Source: Gautieria morchelliformis (taxonomy: Eukaryota; Basidiomycota; Agaricomycetes; Gomphales; Gomphaceae). Taken from it: DNA of 64,000 nt. The first letter of the stretch is position 1, and each line of letters begins with the position of its first letter. A model generated the notes under the pieces. It did not search any database and was not told the DNA's origin. It saw only the letters and a program-made list of their open reading frames with translations. The position numbers and the translations under genes are program-made. The DNA lies in the NCBI GenBank assembly GCA_015179125.1, contig WHVA01000154.1:124001-188000 (forward strand). Reading direction: 5' to 3'. This document shows positions 23,960 through 34,877 of the stretch, piece after piece.

Positions 23960-25265
23960 AATCTGTCCAACCACTCTCATAGGCCTCAAGCACGTGCGCC
24001 GTACTGATGGGCGGCCTACGGGGTGGGGCGGCGGCGTTTGGAGAATGTGCCAGAGGTTACATTGTCTTGCAGATTGTTGTCCCGCTCTAATCTGTTCAAC
24101 CAAGCTGACAGCCCTCAACCCGTTGCACCGCAGTTATCGTACACGTGCACTGTACGGACGGGCGGCATATGGTACGCGCGATGTGCACCGCACGGACGGG
24201 CTGCATGCGGCCTACGGTGCGTGATCTGTCCAACCAAGCTCACATCCCTCAACCCGGTGCATCGCAGTTATTGTACACGTGCACCGTATCCCGCTGACCC
24301 TCAGTACGGGGCACGTGCACCGTATGCGCAGGCCGCTGCCCCTCAGTACGGCGCACACGCACCGTAGGCCGCTGCCCCTCAGTACGATGCACGCGCACCA
24401 TACGCCGCCCCTCACAGTACGGTGCACATGCACCGTACCGAGAGGGGCGGCGTATGGTACAGGTACACCGTATGGCCAGGCGGCCTACCGTGTGCACCGT
24501 CCTCGTAGGCCGGGTATGGTGCATATTCACCATACCAACAGGCGTCGTATGGTGCAAGTGCACCGTACCCACAGGCGTTGTATGGTGCACATGCACCGTA
24601 CGGAGGGGCAGCGGGATACGGTGCAGGTGCACCGTAGGGAGGGGCAGCGGCCTACGGTGCATGTGCACCGCACGGAGGCTCAGCGGCCTACGGTGAACGT
24701 GCACTGTGCGGATGGGCGGCAACATACGGTGCACTTGCACCATACGGAGAGTCAGCGGGATACAGTGCACCTGCACCATTCGGAGGGGCAGCGGCCTACG
24801 GTGCACCTGCACCGTACTGAGGGCGGCGGGATACCGTGCATGTGCACCATACGGAGGGCCAGCGGGATACGGTGCATATGCACCGTTTGGAGGGGCAGCG
24901 GCATACGGTGCACCTGCACCGTACTGAGGGGCAGCGGCCTACGGTGCACGTGCACCGTACGGATGGGCGGCAGCATACGGTGGGTCAGCGGGATACAGTG
25001 CACATGCACCGTTCGGAGGGGCAGCGGCCTAGGGTGCACGTGCACCGTGCTGTGAGGGGCAGCGGCATACGGTGCGCGTGCACCGTACTGAGGGGCAGCG
25101 GCATACGGTGCACGTGCACCGTACTGAGGATGCGAGGGGATGGTTCAGGGGAACCGAAGGTGGAGGCGTATGGACGGGCGTCTGAGTTTCACACCCATGT
25201 ATTTTACAGCAGGTCGTACATGTAATTTACAATGGGCTGTATATTATTCAAACCGCCGGCGTCTG
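23960..25265. repeat. Palindromic minisatellite array 2 (36-bp unit) with shared 3' flank
   Basis: From about 24130 to 25125 there are about two dozen units of the same 36-bp type as array 1. The upstream part (about 24290-24420) reads in the opposite orientation (CCGCTGCCCCTCAGTACG) to the rest (CGGAGGGGCAGCGGC), so the array is head to head around 24410-24450. A perfect 20-bp palindrome is at 24940-24959. 23960-24130 holds degenerate units and a repeated motif, TCTGT(C/T)CAACCAAGCT. The last 140 bp (25126-25265) is the flank shared with 12980-13121. Long open frames on both strands are a by-product of the period. Confidence 0.88.
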
Positions 25266-26888
25266 ACTGCTATCCGCGGATATGTATCTAACATATGATA
25301 CATAGGGACGTTTGAGCACAGAGCACTATGTGCACTTACGCAGCCACGGGCGCAACTACGTGGGCTACAGTACGCGACGTGCTGGTAGGCGCCGCTACCA
25401 GGAGTTCGGGTTTTTTCCTGATGCACCCGGTCTTCGAATGTCGCCAAGCGGGTGGGTACACGGGCAAAGACTCGGATGGATTTTCCTACGCCTAGGTAAC
25501 AGGGACCTACATGCGCATACAAGTTTGGGTTCGGCAGCGATCCAGTCACATCCCCAGATAGGCTACAGTCCATTGAAGTGCGCAAAGACGTGGAGTGGGG
25601 GCAGAAGCATCGATAGATATTTTATTCTTTGCGCTAAAAATAGCCTTCTCCGTGACAAATTGTTGGGGATGGACGCATAGATGGAAATGTAAGAAGGACA
25701 GGGGCACAACAAGAAAACATGGGGTGTCTATTCCTACGGAAAATTGCAACACGGTGAGAGGCATGGTGATTGCATCTGCAGCAGGCCAAGAAGAAGACAC
25801 AGGTTCAACGGATATAGAGGAGAGAAAGACAAACAAACTACGTGACAATCGCCAAATTCCACCTCCGCTGAGTCATCGTGGTCTACTACACAACTCCCAC
25901 TTCCGCAAAGACGGCTCTGTCGCAGCTATCGAATAGTTATTTCTAGGCTTATAGGGTGTGAGTGCTCCTGCCAGTGACGGTGTAGGTGGATGCTGCCGGT
26001 AATGGTCCCTCTACTTACACATGCCAAGGTCCACCAAAGCCCCAGCTCAACACAAATCTTGAAGAGACGGATTGAAGCGTCATGATTACCATCCAGAGCC
26101 ATATCGAGAAGACTGAAGGACGAGGATCGCCAGGAGACTCATGAGTATTGTTTGACCTCGCCAATGACACGCTTCGTCCGAGAACTAAGGCCAAGAGAGA
26201 TGATTTGTCGATATTATTGAGCATTATATGGGTCGCGGTTGTGCTTAGGGTCGAAAGGTCTTTCTCCCAAACGGACTCCCGGCATCTGGTTTCGGGGGCC
26301 GTCCGGCTTGCTCGTGGGTTTGCCGCCTTTCCCAGTTCTAAATTTGATCGCGGGTCTTGCAATCCCGCCCTGCACCCTCAGGCTCAGCTACCCGACTAAC
26401 ATCCCGACAGGTCTTATGAACAAGGCCACACCGGGGGTCGCGTCAGACCAGGGACGGGTATACGTACAACAATTAGGGATGGGATGTAAGGGTTATGTGG
26501 GATAGGACGGTACGTGGGGGAATTTGACAAGGAATGAACGGGGTTGGTAGTGGAGAGAGACGTATGGCGGACCAACTCGAGACGCAGACTGGCGGGTCGA
26601 GGCGCAAAACCGGGGTGCAGTTGGACACATGGTAATTCTGGGCAGTGATAGAGGAACCTGAGCCTTACCTTGAGCCAAGCGATGAGAGTATAGGGGCAGG
26701 GGTGAGCGCGAGACAGAGTGACGAAGTTGCGTTCCACAGCGATAACAGGATTCAAAGCTGACTTCTGTATTCAAGATATTTTTGGACCTGCGTCATAGGG
26801 TTCATCACGAATATGCTTCTCATTCATGTCTTCTGTTTTTAGCTCCTGTGCGATAGTTCTTGCCTGCCGTCCTCTTCATGTCTGCAGG
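25266..26888. other. No gene recognised
   Basis: Several open frames of 80-120 codons occur on both strands, but none shows a domain, and codon phase and splice signals are not convincing. I see no repeat shared with the rest of the window. A good splice acceptor at 26875-26888 (CTTCATGTCTGCAG) precedes the next entry. Confidence 0.5.
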
Positions 26889-27184
26889 AAATGCTGTAGC
26901 ACGGGTCGATCCAAGCGCTCTGCTGCACAGACGGCACGCCTTCGCGTCACCAACCCACACACTCTTCGAAATATTTTCATGCCTTTCACGATGATGCACC
27001 CATTGTCTTTCCGGACCCAAACTCATTCATGCATCCCGAGCATGTGCCGTTCACACCTCCGCTTGAAATGCAAGTCGTAGTGCCCAGCCGATTTAATGCG
27101 AGTAGTGGGTCGGATGGGGAGGGTTATGCACCCGAGGAGTTGTCACCCACAGTGATAGAACTAAGCAGGTTTAGCATTTCCTAA
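26889..27184 (+). pseudogene. Possible last exon of an unrecognised host gene
   Basis: After the acceptor at 26888 a coding-like frame reads GNAVARVDPSALLHRRHAF and onward to about 26970. A second coding-like frame then reads DDAPIVFPDPNSFMHPEHV and continues acidic and Pro/Ser-rich to a TAA at 27182-27184. The two are in different phases, so either a base is lost or gained near 26970-26990 or a small intron is missed. I do not recognise the protein; the style suits a regulatory protein tail. Low confidence. Confidence 0.35.
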
Positions 27185-27679
27185 GTTCCGTACCCGGTAA
27201 AGAGCATACCTCTTGTTTGAACAGTAAGCAGATATACTTTTATCCCCATCTGGCTCTCACGGTTGGATGTACCGGTTGACGAGTGTGCAATACGAGGTTA
27301 TGATTCAAATGGGTCTGTAGCTTGCCTATCGGCTTTGGTCCCTGCGCTTATAAATTTGTTCTATTTCCGAGGCGTAGACAGCTTATGGTTGTGATACAGT
27401 GTCAGACATGCTCTGCCCATAGGTGGCAAGAACTCACTCACTGCGTGGGAAAATGTTACTAATGCATCACTACAGTTTCCCACGGCTGTTCTCTCTGACG
27501 CGCATATATATGATCAAGTTCTCACATTCTTGATATCACGAACACATGGTACTCACATCGAAGCCTGCAGCTCCCACGTCTTTGATGATAGGTCCGAAGT
27601 ACGCAATGCCATGCGGCGCCTCTCGTCCTTGTGTTTTCTGCCTACCACCTACTACCTACCACCCACCACACTGCGAACA
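27185..27679 (+). promoter_or_regulatory. Upstream region of the NLR-like gene
   Basis: This intergenic stretch has a TATA-like CTTATAAAT at 27347-27355 and a GCGCATATATATGATC at 27500-27515. Pyrimidine-rich sequence with ACCTACCACCCACCAC repeats lies just before the proposed ATG at 27680. No other feature is visible. Confidence 0.35.
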
Positions 27680-30600
27680 ATGAGCAACATTAAGGACGAC
27701 GATGAGGGCACAGTAGTCCACGATCACTTTTCTAGTGAGCCAAGTGTTCACTCCCCACCCCGAAGTATTGCTGCAGCAATCAAAGTTTCAGGAAAGGCTC
27801 TTCCGTTTGCGCTATGCATTGTATACTGACTCTTGGCCATCGACAACAGACTTGAAATGCTCCCATCTTCCCAGCGTCGCACGGTTCTGCAAGCGTCCTA
27901 GTCGCTGCTTCGTGAAACTCTTCGTCGCTAAGAATATCCAGAAAACTGCGTTAGCAGCGAGAGGCAATACTGCCTCGTGGAATGAGCTATTCTATTTGTG
28001 CGTTTAATTCCAGTGTTATTGTCTCAACGTGATCTTATATCCATACATAGCTTCCACTTGGATCGGTCTTCTGTGTTGGAAATTGAAGTATATGGGCATC
28101 ATACCTTCGCACGTAATACTTATATAGGCGGTGCGAAGGAAAGGCTCGAGTTGCTGCTTGTAGAAGGAGCAACTAGAGGTCAGTCCTTTTTCTCATCGAC
28201 GGAATGCACGTGTAAACATCGAACACAGCAAACATTGATCAGAAACTGCGAAAATCAGACAAGGCAGGGAAGATGCATGATGTTCAGACTGTCCTGGAGT
28301 TTACCGTCACGTCTTTCGGGACGTCCGACGAGGCGCGGGACATCCAGTTGAATGAAGCAGTTAGGGGAACGGAAGAGGTTGATAATATGAACCCGGTGCC
28401 GTCCCCATTTGTTGTTGGAGGGCATGGGGTCGATGCCGCCACTTCCACTCTCAATACCCTCCAAACAATATCGGCGGCTTGGGATCCACTCCTGGACAAG
28501 ATCAAGCTGTTTACCGAGATCGTAGATGGGATCTCCGAGGTATGTTTCAAGCGTCGGCGGTCTCCAAGGTCATCCCATGTACACGCTTTGCTTCATTCTA
28601 GGTCCATCCTTACGCCAAAATGGCATGTTCAATCCTGTCTATTGCGCACAAGGTAGATCTATCACATGCACCAGCTTGATAGAAATATCTGACGTCTGGG
28701 CAGACGATCATTGCTCAGAAGGACCGGGACGATAGCATCAATGAGCTGGCGAAGACCATTGGAGACTCCTATGCGTTCGTCTACTTGGCAGGGCCGTTGA
28801 AGAAAATTGAATCGCATAAGCCAATTATCATATCCTTGACGAATCAGACAGTAGAGTGTAGTTACTTCATCCGCGACTACGCCAAACACAAGAACTTCTG
28901 TATGTTGGACCCATTGTGTCGGGTGGACGTGGCTGATGGTCTTTGTTTAGGGAAAAGAACGGCGAAGAATCTAGTGTCGGATGTCGACAGCAAGGTCAAA
29001 CAATACCAGGACACGTTCAACAAACTCAAGTCGGCGCTACAGGGACACGCCGTCATCCATACTGAAATCACTGTACTACGTGTTCTGGATGTCGTCGGTG
29101 ACCTGTATGAGCTTTTTTGATTTGGGGCTTTTCCCGAGGCTAATACACCTTGCAACCAGCTGAGGAAGTTCAGCTTAATGACATGCCCTACGCAGCGGGA
29201 GCTGGATGCGATCCTACAAAAGGCTGTTTGCCGGGTACTCGCGAGAAAGTTGTTGGGGAGATCTGCGATTGGGCCAACCAGGATAGCGACGATACTCCCC
29301 GGATATTTTTCTTGAACGATGTTGCAGGTGCCGGCAAATCTGCAATTGCTCACGAGGTTGCTCGACGATTTGCCAGGCTCAAACGTCTCGGATCGTCATA
29401 CTGTTTTGACCGCGCTCATCAGGCACAACGCTCCCCAGAAAATGTCTTCAGCACAATTGCTCGTGGTCTGGCTGATCTAGATCCAGAACGCAAGGCATCG
29501 TTATTGAAAGTGGTTCGGGAGCAGCGCGAACTTCGGACTACATTCGTGCCTAGGGTGCAGTTCGAGCAGTTCATTCTAGGTCCCGCTCAAGACCTAACCA
29601 CCGTTGGACCGACGGTGGTGGTTATTGATGCATTGGATGAGAGCGGAGACGAGGAATCTCGCGAGAGTCTCTTGTCCGTCCTTGGCGATGAAGCTGCAAA
29701 ACTGCCGTCTAATCTCCGTCTTCTTATCACCTCGCGGGCCGAACAAGACATCCAGGATGCTCTTCTTGGGAAGAAGCATGTGCTGTCCAGGTCCATAAAG
29801 GATCTTGACCCCAACTCTGCCGATGACGTCTCTCGCTTTGTGAAAGTCCAGCTAGGTCACCTTACCACCCTCGAGCACAAATGGCCCAATAATGGCTGGT
29901 GTCGATTATTAGTCGAGAAATCTGAAGGTCACTTTCAATGGGCATCCACGGCTTGTCGTTTTGTCAAAGGAGAGGGGAAGCGTGGTCGGGATCCTGTTCA
30001 GCAACTGGAGGAACTTTTAGTCAAGAACCTCTGTGGAATGGATAACCTGTATCTCGGTATCCTCAAGCAGACATTCGGGGATGGCGATGACTTGACGGAC
30101 AATGTCAAGTGTCGCTTTCGCTTGGTGATGTGCTGCATCCTGGCTGCGAGAGAACCGCTCTCGATGTCTGCCCTGCAGAAATTGTGCAAGGAAGACGACT
30201 CGGGCACCGAGGTTCATGATATAGTTAGACCCATGGGCGCTCTGCTGAACCTTCCTTCTCAAGAATCTGGCACAATCAGTCTGCTGCACACGTCTTTTCG
30301 TGACTTCTTGACAGATCGCAACCGGAGTGGACCATACTACATCGATACATCTTCACACCATGACGACATCGCACTCTCATGCTTGCGCGTAATGAAGGAT
30401 GAGCTTTGTTTCAACATTTGTCACCTTGAAACTTCCCACCTGTGCAACATCGATGTCGTTGACTTGGCGGCACGGATCGAGAAGTCCATATCATCACAAC
30501 TTTCCTACTCTTGCCGTTTCTGGGCGGACCATGTTTCTGGCACGACTTTTATGCCTGACGTAGGGACAAAAGCTGATATAGGCACAAAGGTCAGGGAGGT

Positions 30601-32171
30601 TTTCGAGACTACGCTACTCTACTGGCTGGAAGTTTTGAGTTTGCTCAACAAGGTATCCGTTGCACCGGCAGCCCTCTCATCAATAGGTGGGTGGAGCCAG
30701 GTAAGCGCCACGCCCAAGTGCTATGGCTTTGATAGACGAGTTCTGACGCGAGTCTAATGAACTTCAGGATAATGATACGCTAGCATTTGTAACGGATACC
30801 CGCAATTTTCTAGCTGCATTTGGGCGTGTAATCTCTCAGAGTACTCCCCACCTCTATTTGTCGGCACTCCCGTTTGCACCTGAAAGGTCGAAACTATCTG
30901 AGACTTACCTCCCACGATTTCCGCGACTGCTCCGCATCAAGACCGGGAAAGCGACGACGTGGCTACCTATTCAAACCGTTCTGGTAGGCCACCCCGGCGT
31001 CGTCTATTCGGTGGCGTTTTCGCATGACAGCAAACGCATCATCTCCGGGTCTAGTGATTGGAAGATCCGTGTGTGGAATATAGACACCGGGGAGCTCATT
31101 TCAGCACCACTCGAAGGTCACGCTGCCTCGGTCACGTCAGTGACGTTCTCGCACGACAGCAAGCGCATCGTCTCCGGGTCTCGTGACAAGACGATCCGTG
31201 TGTGGAATGCAGACACCGGGGAGCTCATTTCAGCACCATTCGAAGGCCACGCTGCCTCGGTCACGTCAGTGGCGTTCTCGCACGACAGCAAGCGCATCGT
31301 CTCCGGGTCTAATGACAAGACGATCCGTGTGTGGAATGCAGACACCGGGGAGCTCATTTCAGCACCATTTGTAGGCCACGCTGACTCGGTCGCGTCAGTG
31401 GCGTTCTCGCACGACAGCAAGCGCATCGTCTCCGGGTCTCATGACAAGACGATCCGTGTGTGGAATGCAGACACCGGGGAGCTCATTTCAGCACCATTCG
31501 AAGGCCACATCGACTCGGTCACGTCGGTGGCATTCTCGCATGATGGCAAGCGCATCATCTCCGGGTCTGATGACAAGACGATCCGTGTGTGGAATGCAGA
31601 TACCGGGGTGCTCATTTCAGCACCATTCAAAGGTCACGCTGACTCGGTCACATCAGTGGCGTTCTCGCACGACAGCAAGCGCATCGTCTCCGGGTCTCAT
31701 GACAAGACGATCCATGTGTGGAATGCAGACACCGGGGAGCTCATTTCAGCACCATTCGAGGGCCACACCGACCTGGTCAGGTCGGTGGCGTTCTCGCACG
31801 ATGGAAAGCGCATCATCTCCGGGTCTGATGACAAGACGATCCGTGTGTGGAATGCAGACGCCGGGGAGCTCATTTCAGCACCATTCGCAGGTCATACACC
31901 TAGTCAGCAGGTGTTCCCTTGATTTAACATCACGAAATCTGCTAATATCCTTTTCACAGGTAGAGGGCCTGGGTTTCGACATGACTCACGGCTAGAAAAT
32001 GGCTGGTTACTCAACTTGCCCTCAGAACGTTTATTCTGGGTTCCACCCTGGTCTCAGGTAGGTTTGTGGTGGCCAGCAAATACTGCTGTTATAGTGCAGG
32101 GGTCCACAAAGCTTGATCTCAGCCAGTTTGAGCATGGCACTTCGTGGATGCAATGCAGAGGCACTGCATGA
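27680..32171 (+). CDS. C2-NACHT-WD40 NLR-like (STAND) protein, about 10 exons
   Basis: This is a fungal NOD-like receptor of the NACHT-WD40 class, which in other fungi includes the non-self recognition (HET-E/HET-D type) proteins. Exons that keep one frame are 27680-27734, 27850-27997, 28051-28178, 28229-28539, 28602-28652, 28704-28899, 28951-29097, 29160-30700 and 30768 onward; the introns are 50-115 bp with GT-AG ends. The first intron is the least certain. Domains in order are a C2-like domain (PSRCFVKLFVAKNIQKTAL, LDRSSVLEIEVYGHHTFA), a helical region, and a NACHT domain with Walker A VAGAGKSA (29321-29344) and Walker B VVVIDALDE (29615-29641). Seven WD40 repeats follow (30981-31883). A conserved-looking tail, LFWVPPWSQVGLWWP, ends at TGA 32169-32171. 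GT at 31911 with AG at 31959 gives an early stop at 31993-31995; a GT at 31903 would keep the tail in frame. About 1,300 aa. Confidence 0.88.
30981..31883 (+). repeat. Seven 129-bp WD40-coding repeats
   Basis: Seven repeats of exactly 129 bp (43 residues) begin at 30981, 31110, 31239, 31368, 31497, 31626 and 31755, and the first 12 codons of an eighth follow. The units are almost identical in DNA. Changes concentrate at repeat residues 2, 5-7, 9 and 25 (S/R/N/H/D/H/D before the D of SGSxD). This pattern, homogenised repeats with a few variable surface positions, is known from Podospora HET-E/HET-D proteins. Confidence 0.92.
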
Positions 32172-33547
32172 GTTTCCCAATATTGCACCCCCTGGTATCA
32201 TAGTGATTTGACTTGCCACATTATACTTTTAACCCTTTGATACTCTGTCTTGGACACAGTCTGTCTTGCAGCACATCTACTGTGTAAACTACCAATTCAC
32301 ACAAGGTTGTCATAGATGAGTGCCAGGCTTTGGTATGTAGAGTACAATCTATGCTCCCCTCTCACCTAGATTAGTTGCATTGTGCTCATGGTGTGATCCA
32401 TGAGTATGTGCATTGGCCTGTGAAGTGAATTCTAATCTACCATAATGAGATGGTAAGTGAGAGGTCTGACTTACAGGCATATGCAACAACATGCACTCAA
32501 TATATGCTTGAGATATGCTTCACTACCACAATGAGATAGTAAGTGAGGGGTGTCTGACTAGGGTTGTCCAATTAATATTATGTTATTTTTTAGAGCATAA
32601 TATATTATAATTGTAACAGTTATGGCTGCCTTGATCTCATAATTTAATCATAACTGCACATAACCTTAATATCATTGTATTATAATTTTATTTGAGCATG
32701 AAGCACAGATTCCATTCAGAGAGAGAGGTGACTCTTTCATTAAGCAAACTACATGTGAATGTTTGCATATGTTTGCCTATGTTTTACTGTGTTTTGTTAT
32801 CAGCTGATGCACTGAGCACTAGGTGGAAGTCACTGTTTATTTGCCGTAACCACAGCAACAAAGAGTGGAAAAAAAAAAAAAAAAACAAGAGGAAATCCAG
32901 TAATAATTTGTGTCTTCTTCTTTTTTGTTTACAATTTAAGACATAAAGAAACTCTGAATAAAGACAGATGAATATTTATAAAAAAATAACCACAATAAAT
33001 TGTGAGAAAAAAAACAAATAATGCTCCCTTCATAAGATGCAAGGGGAAATAATAAAATAAATTGGCATGTTTAGAGTATCCTTCTGATGTAAATGAAGAA
33101 ATTTAAATTGCAGTGCTTTGCATAAGTTAGGGCACGCGCTGAAAAACACGCCCAAACATGCGTTCTAGCAAAATAAATACATATCTCACCCAATACTGCT
33201 GATAACAAGAAAGGCAAATAGTAGGAAATGATGTGAATAATCAGGGCTAAAATATAAGCTATCAAGCACATGATAATTTGCAGTATTGAGAAATGTAAAC
33301 TCACCAGCTTTATTCCAGCTCTGTGGATCTAGGGAGGGCACAGGGATTCCCCCTACTTTGATATGTTGTAAGTGTCAGATATATACATGACATCCTGTCA
33401 GTTCCTATGCAGCTGAATGCCCTGTAGGACTGAAAGTGTAAGCTGTGAGCAAACCGCATCACCCCGTGTCACACTATGTGACAAATAATTTAGGATGCCA
33501 TTATTGTCTAAAAGATTCCATTGTCCACCGCTATAGATAGCTCATGC
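32172..33547. other. AT-rich intergenic region
   Basis: This is the 3' side of the NLR-like gene and then of the minus-strand gene to its right. It holds A-rich and T-rich runs (an A17 tract near 32869-32885) and several AATAAA-type sites, for example near 32958. I see no coding sequence I can support. Confidence 0.5.
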
Positions 33548-34877
33548 TCAGTCCATTGTTTTATTCCACCATTGTTCTTTGTAGACTATAAAGTAGACAC
33601 TTAGAAGTCCCTCTCCCTCAGTATCGTGCACTTGCATATACTGAGGTGAGAGACTCATTCTCAGCTGATTCCGCTTCTTGAAAAAGACCTTGAAGGCCTC
33701 GGTGTGCAGAGGCCGGCTTAGAGTCATCATGGGTGTGTGTACTCCCTAGAAGGGAGATAAGACATTAGAATAACAGAGGCATAATTGCACTCACCAAACC
33801 ATGAGCCCAAGACTTGAGCTTGGACATGCTAAGCTCATGATGGGTCTCACCCTCAACCAGACATGGCTTGGTAGGCCCGCAGACAGCACAGTGTGAGTGA
33901 GTGGCCCTCAGCTTCATGAAAGCTTCAGTTACAGCATCAGTGTCAGATACCGAATGTGCAGGGCCTTCCAAATCGAGGTTGAGAGGGGGAGACTTCACCT
34001 GGCCCCATTTGCCGTTCACATTGGCAGCACCTTTTGTAGTAGACAGGAATTATAGGTAGTAGGTATGGACTTGTTGCTCAACAGAATAGACTAGAAATTA
34101 ATTCACTCTCTCAGTGAATTTAGTTGTCACTATAAATATATTATACACTACCTAGAAATTAATTCACTACAGAGGATTTCTAGGTCAATAAATCGAAGGA
34201 ACACTAGACTAATTTACTTGCCTCTCTCAGTGAATTTAGTTGTCACTGAGAGAGGGGGAAATCTGTCTCACTGTGCATGTACTACTACCCGGCCCTTTAG
34301 CGCCCAAGAGCTCGCGCGTCGAAGTCATTTCAGACTCCGCTGGGTGCAGCCGCCTATGAAAGTAGAAATAACAAAATGAAATGGAGAGGTAGAGAGTGAC
34401 TGGAAAATTTCGAAAATAAACAGAGAAATGAATGCATGGTACAAGAACAATATGAGAAGAAATTGAAACACCATACAAGAAATTGAATATATTATGCTTG
34501 ATTTTGGTGCAGGAGCATAAATGCACCCAACACCTTTGAGCTTCAGTGCCAGCGCAGTGAGATACTAAGACAGAGCACATCAGTATTCAAACAGCATCAA
34601 TGATCAAAACACAAACCTTTTCGATGACAATGATATTCAACTTGGGTGGCTGCCCCTTTAGCTCACAAATTTCAAGTGTATCAACCAAATTGTACCATTC
34701 TTCCTCTGTGAGACAATGAGCGGCCAAACTCTTTGTCTGGCCCCAGGTTTTGTGCATCAAAGTCGGTTTGAGCTGAGCATCCTCATAGTCCATGGTCTCA
34801 TGCACAAGTTGGGTGACCTCTTGAAATGTTGCAGACTTCAGGACTGATCTTCGCTTACTAGCATTCTCCATTAGGTA
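33548..34877 (-). pseudogene. Unrecognised multi-exon gene interrupted by LTR-A
   Basis: On the minus strand, exon 34877-34617 (containing MENASKRRSVLKS) joins across an intron (34616-34565) to an exon beginning YLTALALKLKG. That exon is cut by LTR-A (34532-34035) and resumes AANVNGKWGQVKSPP. An intron at 33794-33746 then joins WAHGL to GVHTPMMTLSRPLHTEAF, ending at the stop at 33550-33548. Apart from the LTR the frame is open, so the insertion looks recent. There is a CxxC pair in THSHCAVCGPTKPCL. More coding sequence may lie upstream to about 35200, including an AT-hook-like KRGQGRP. I do not recognise the family. Confidence 0.6.
34035..34532 (+). repeat. LTR-A copy 4, solo LTR
   Basis: The 498-bp copy begins TGTAGTAGACAGG and ends GCACCCAACA, with the perfect 5-bp duplication CCTTT (34030-34034 and 34533-34537). 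It lies in an exon of the minus-strand gene 33548-34877. Confidence 0.92.

Noticed and set aside
24249-25055. Long open frames on both strands in array 2 (187 and 258 codons)
   Set aside because: They arise because the 36-bp period is a multiple of three and lacks stops. The translations are simple 12-residue repeats on both strands, with no start context or splice signals.
33071-33304. A 77-codon minus-strand membrane protein frame
   Set aside because: It is in AT-rich intergenic sequence, and Ile/Leu/Tyr-rich translations are expected there. No neighbouring exon or start context supports it.
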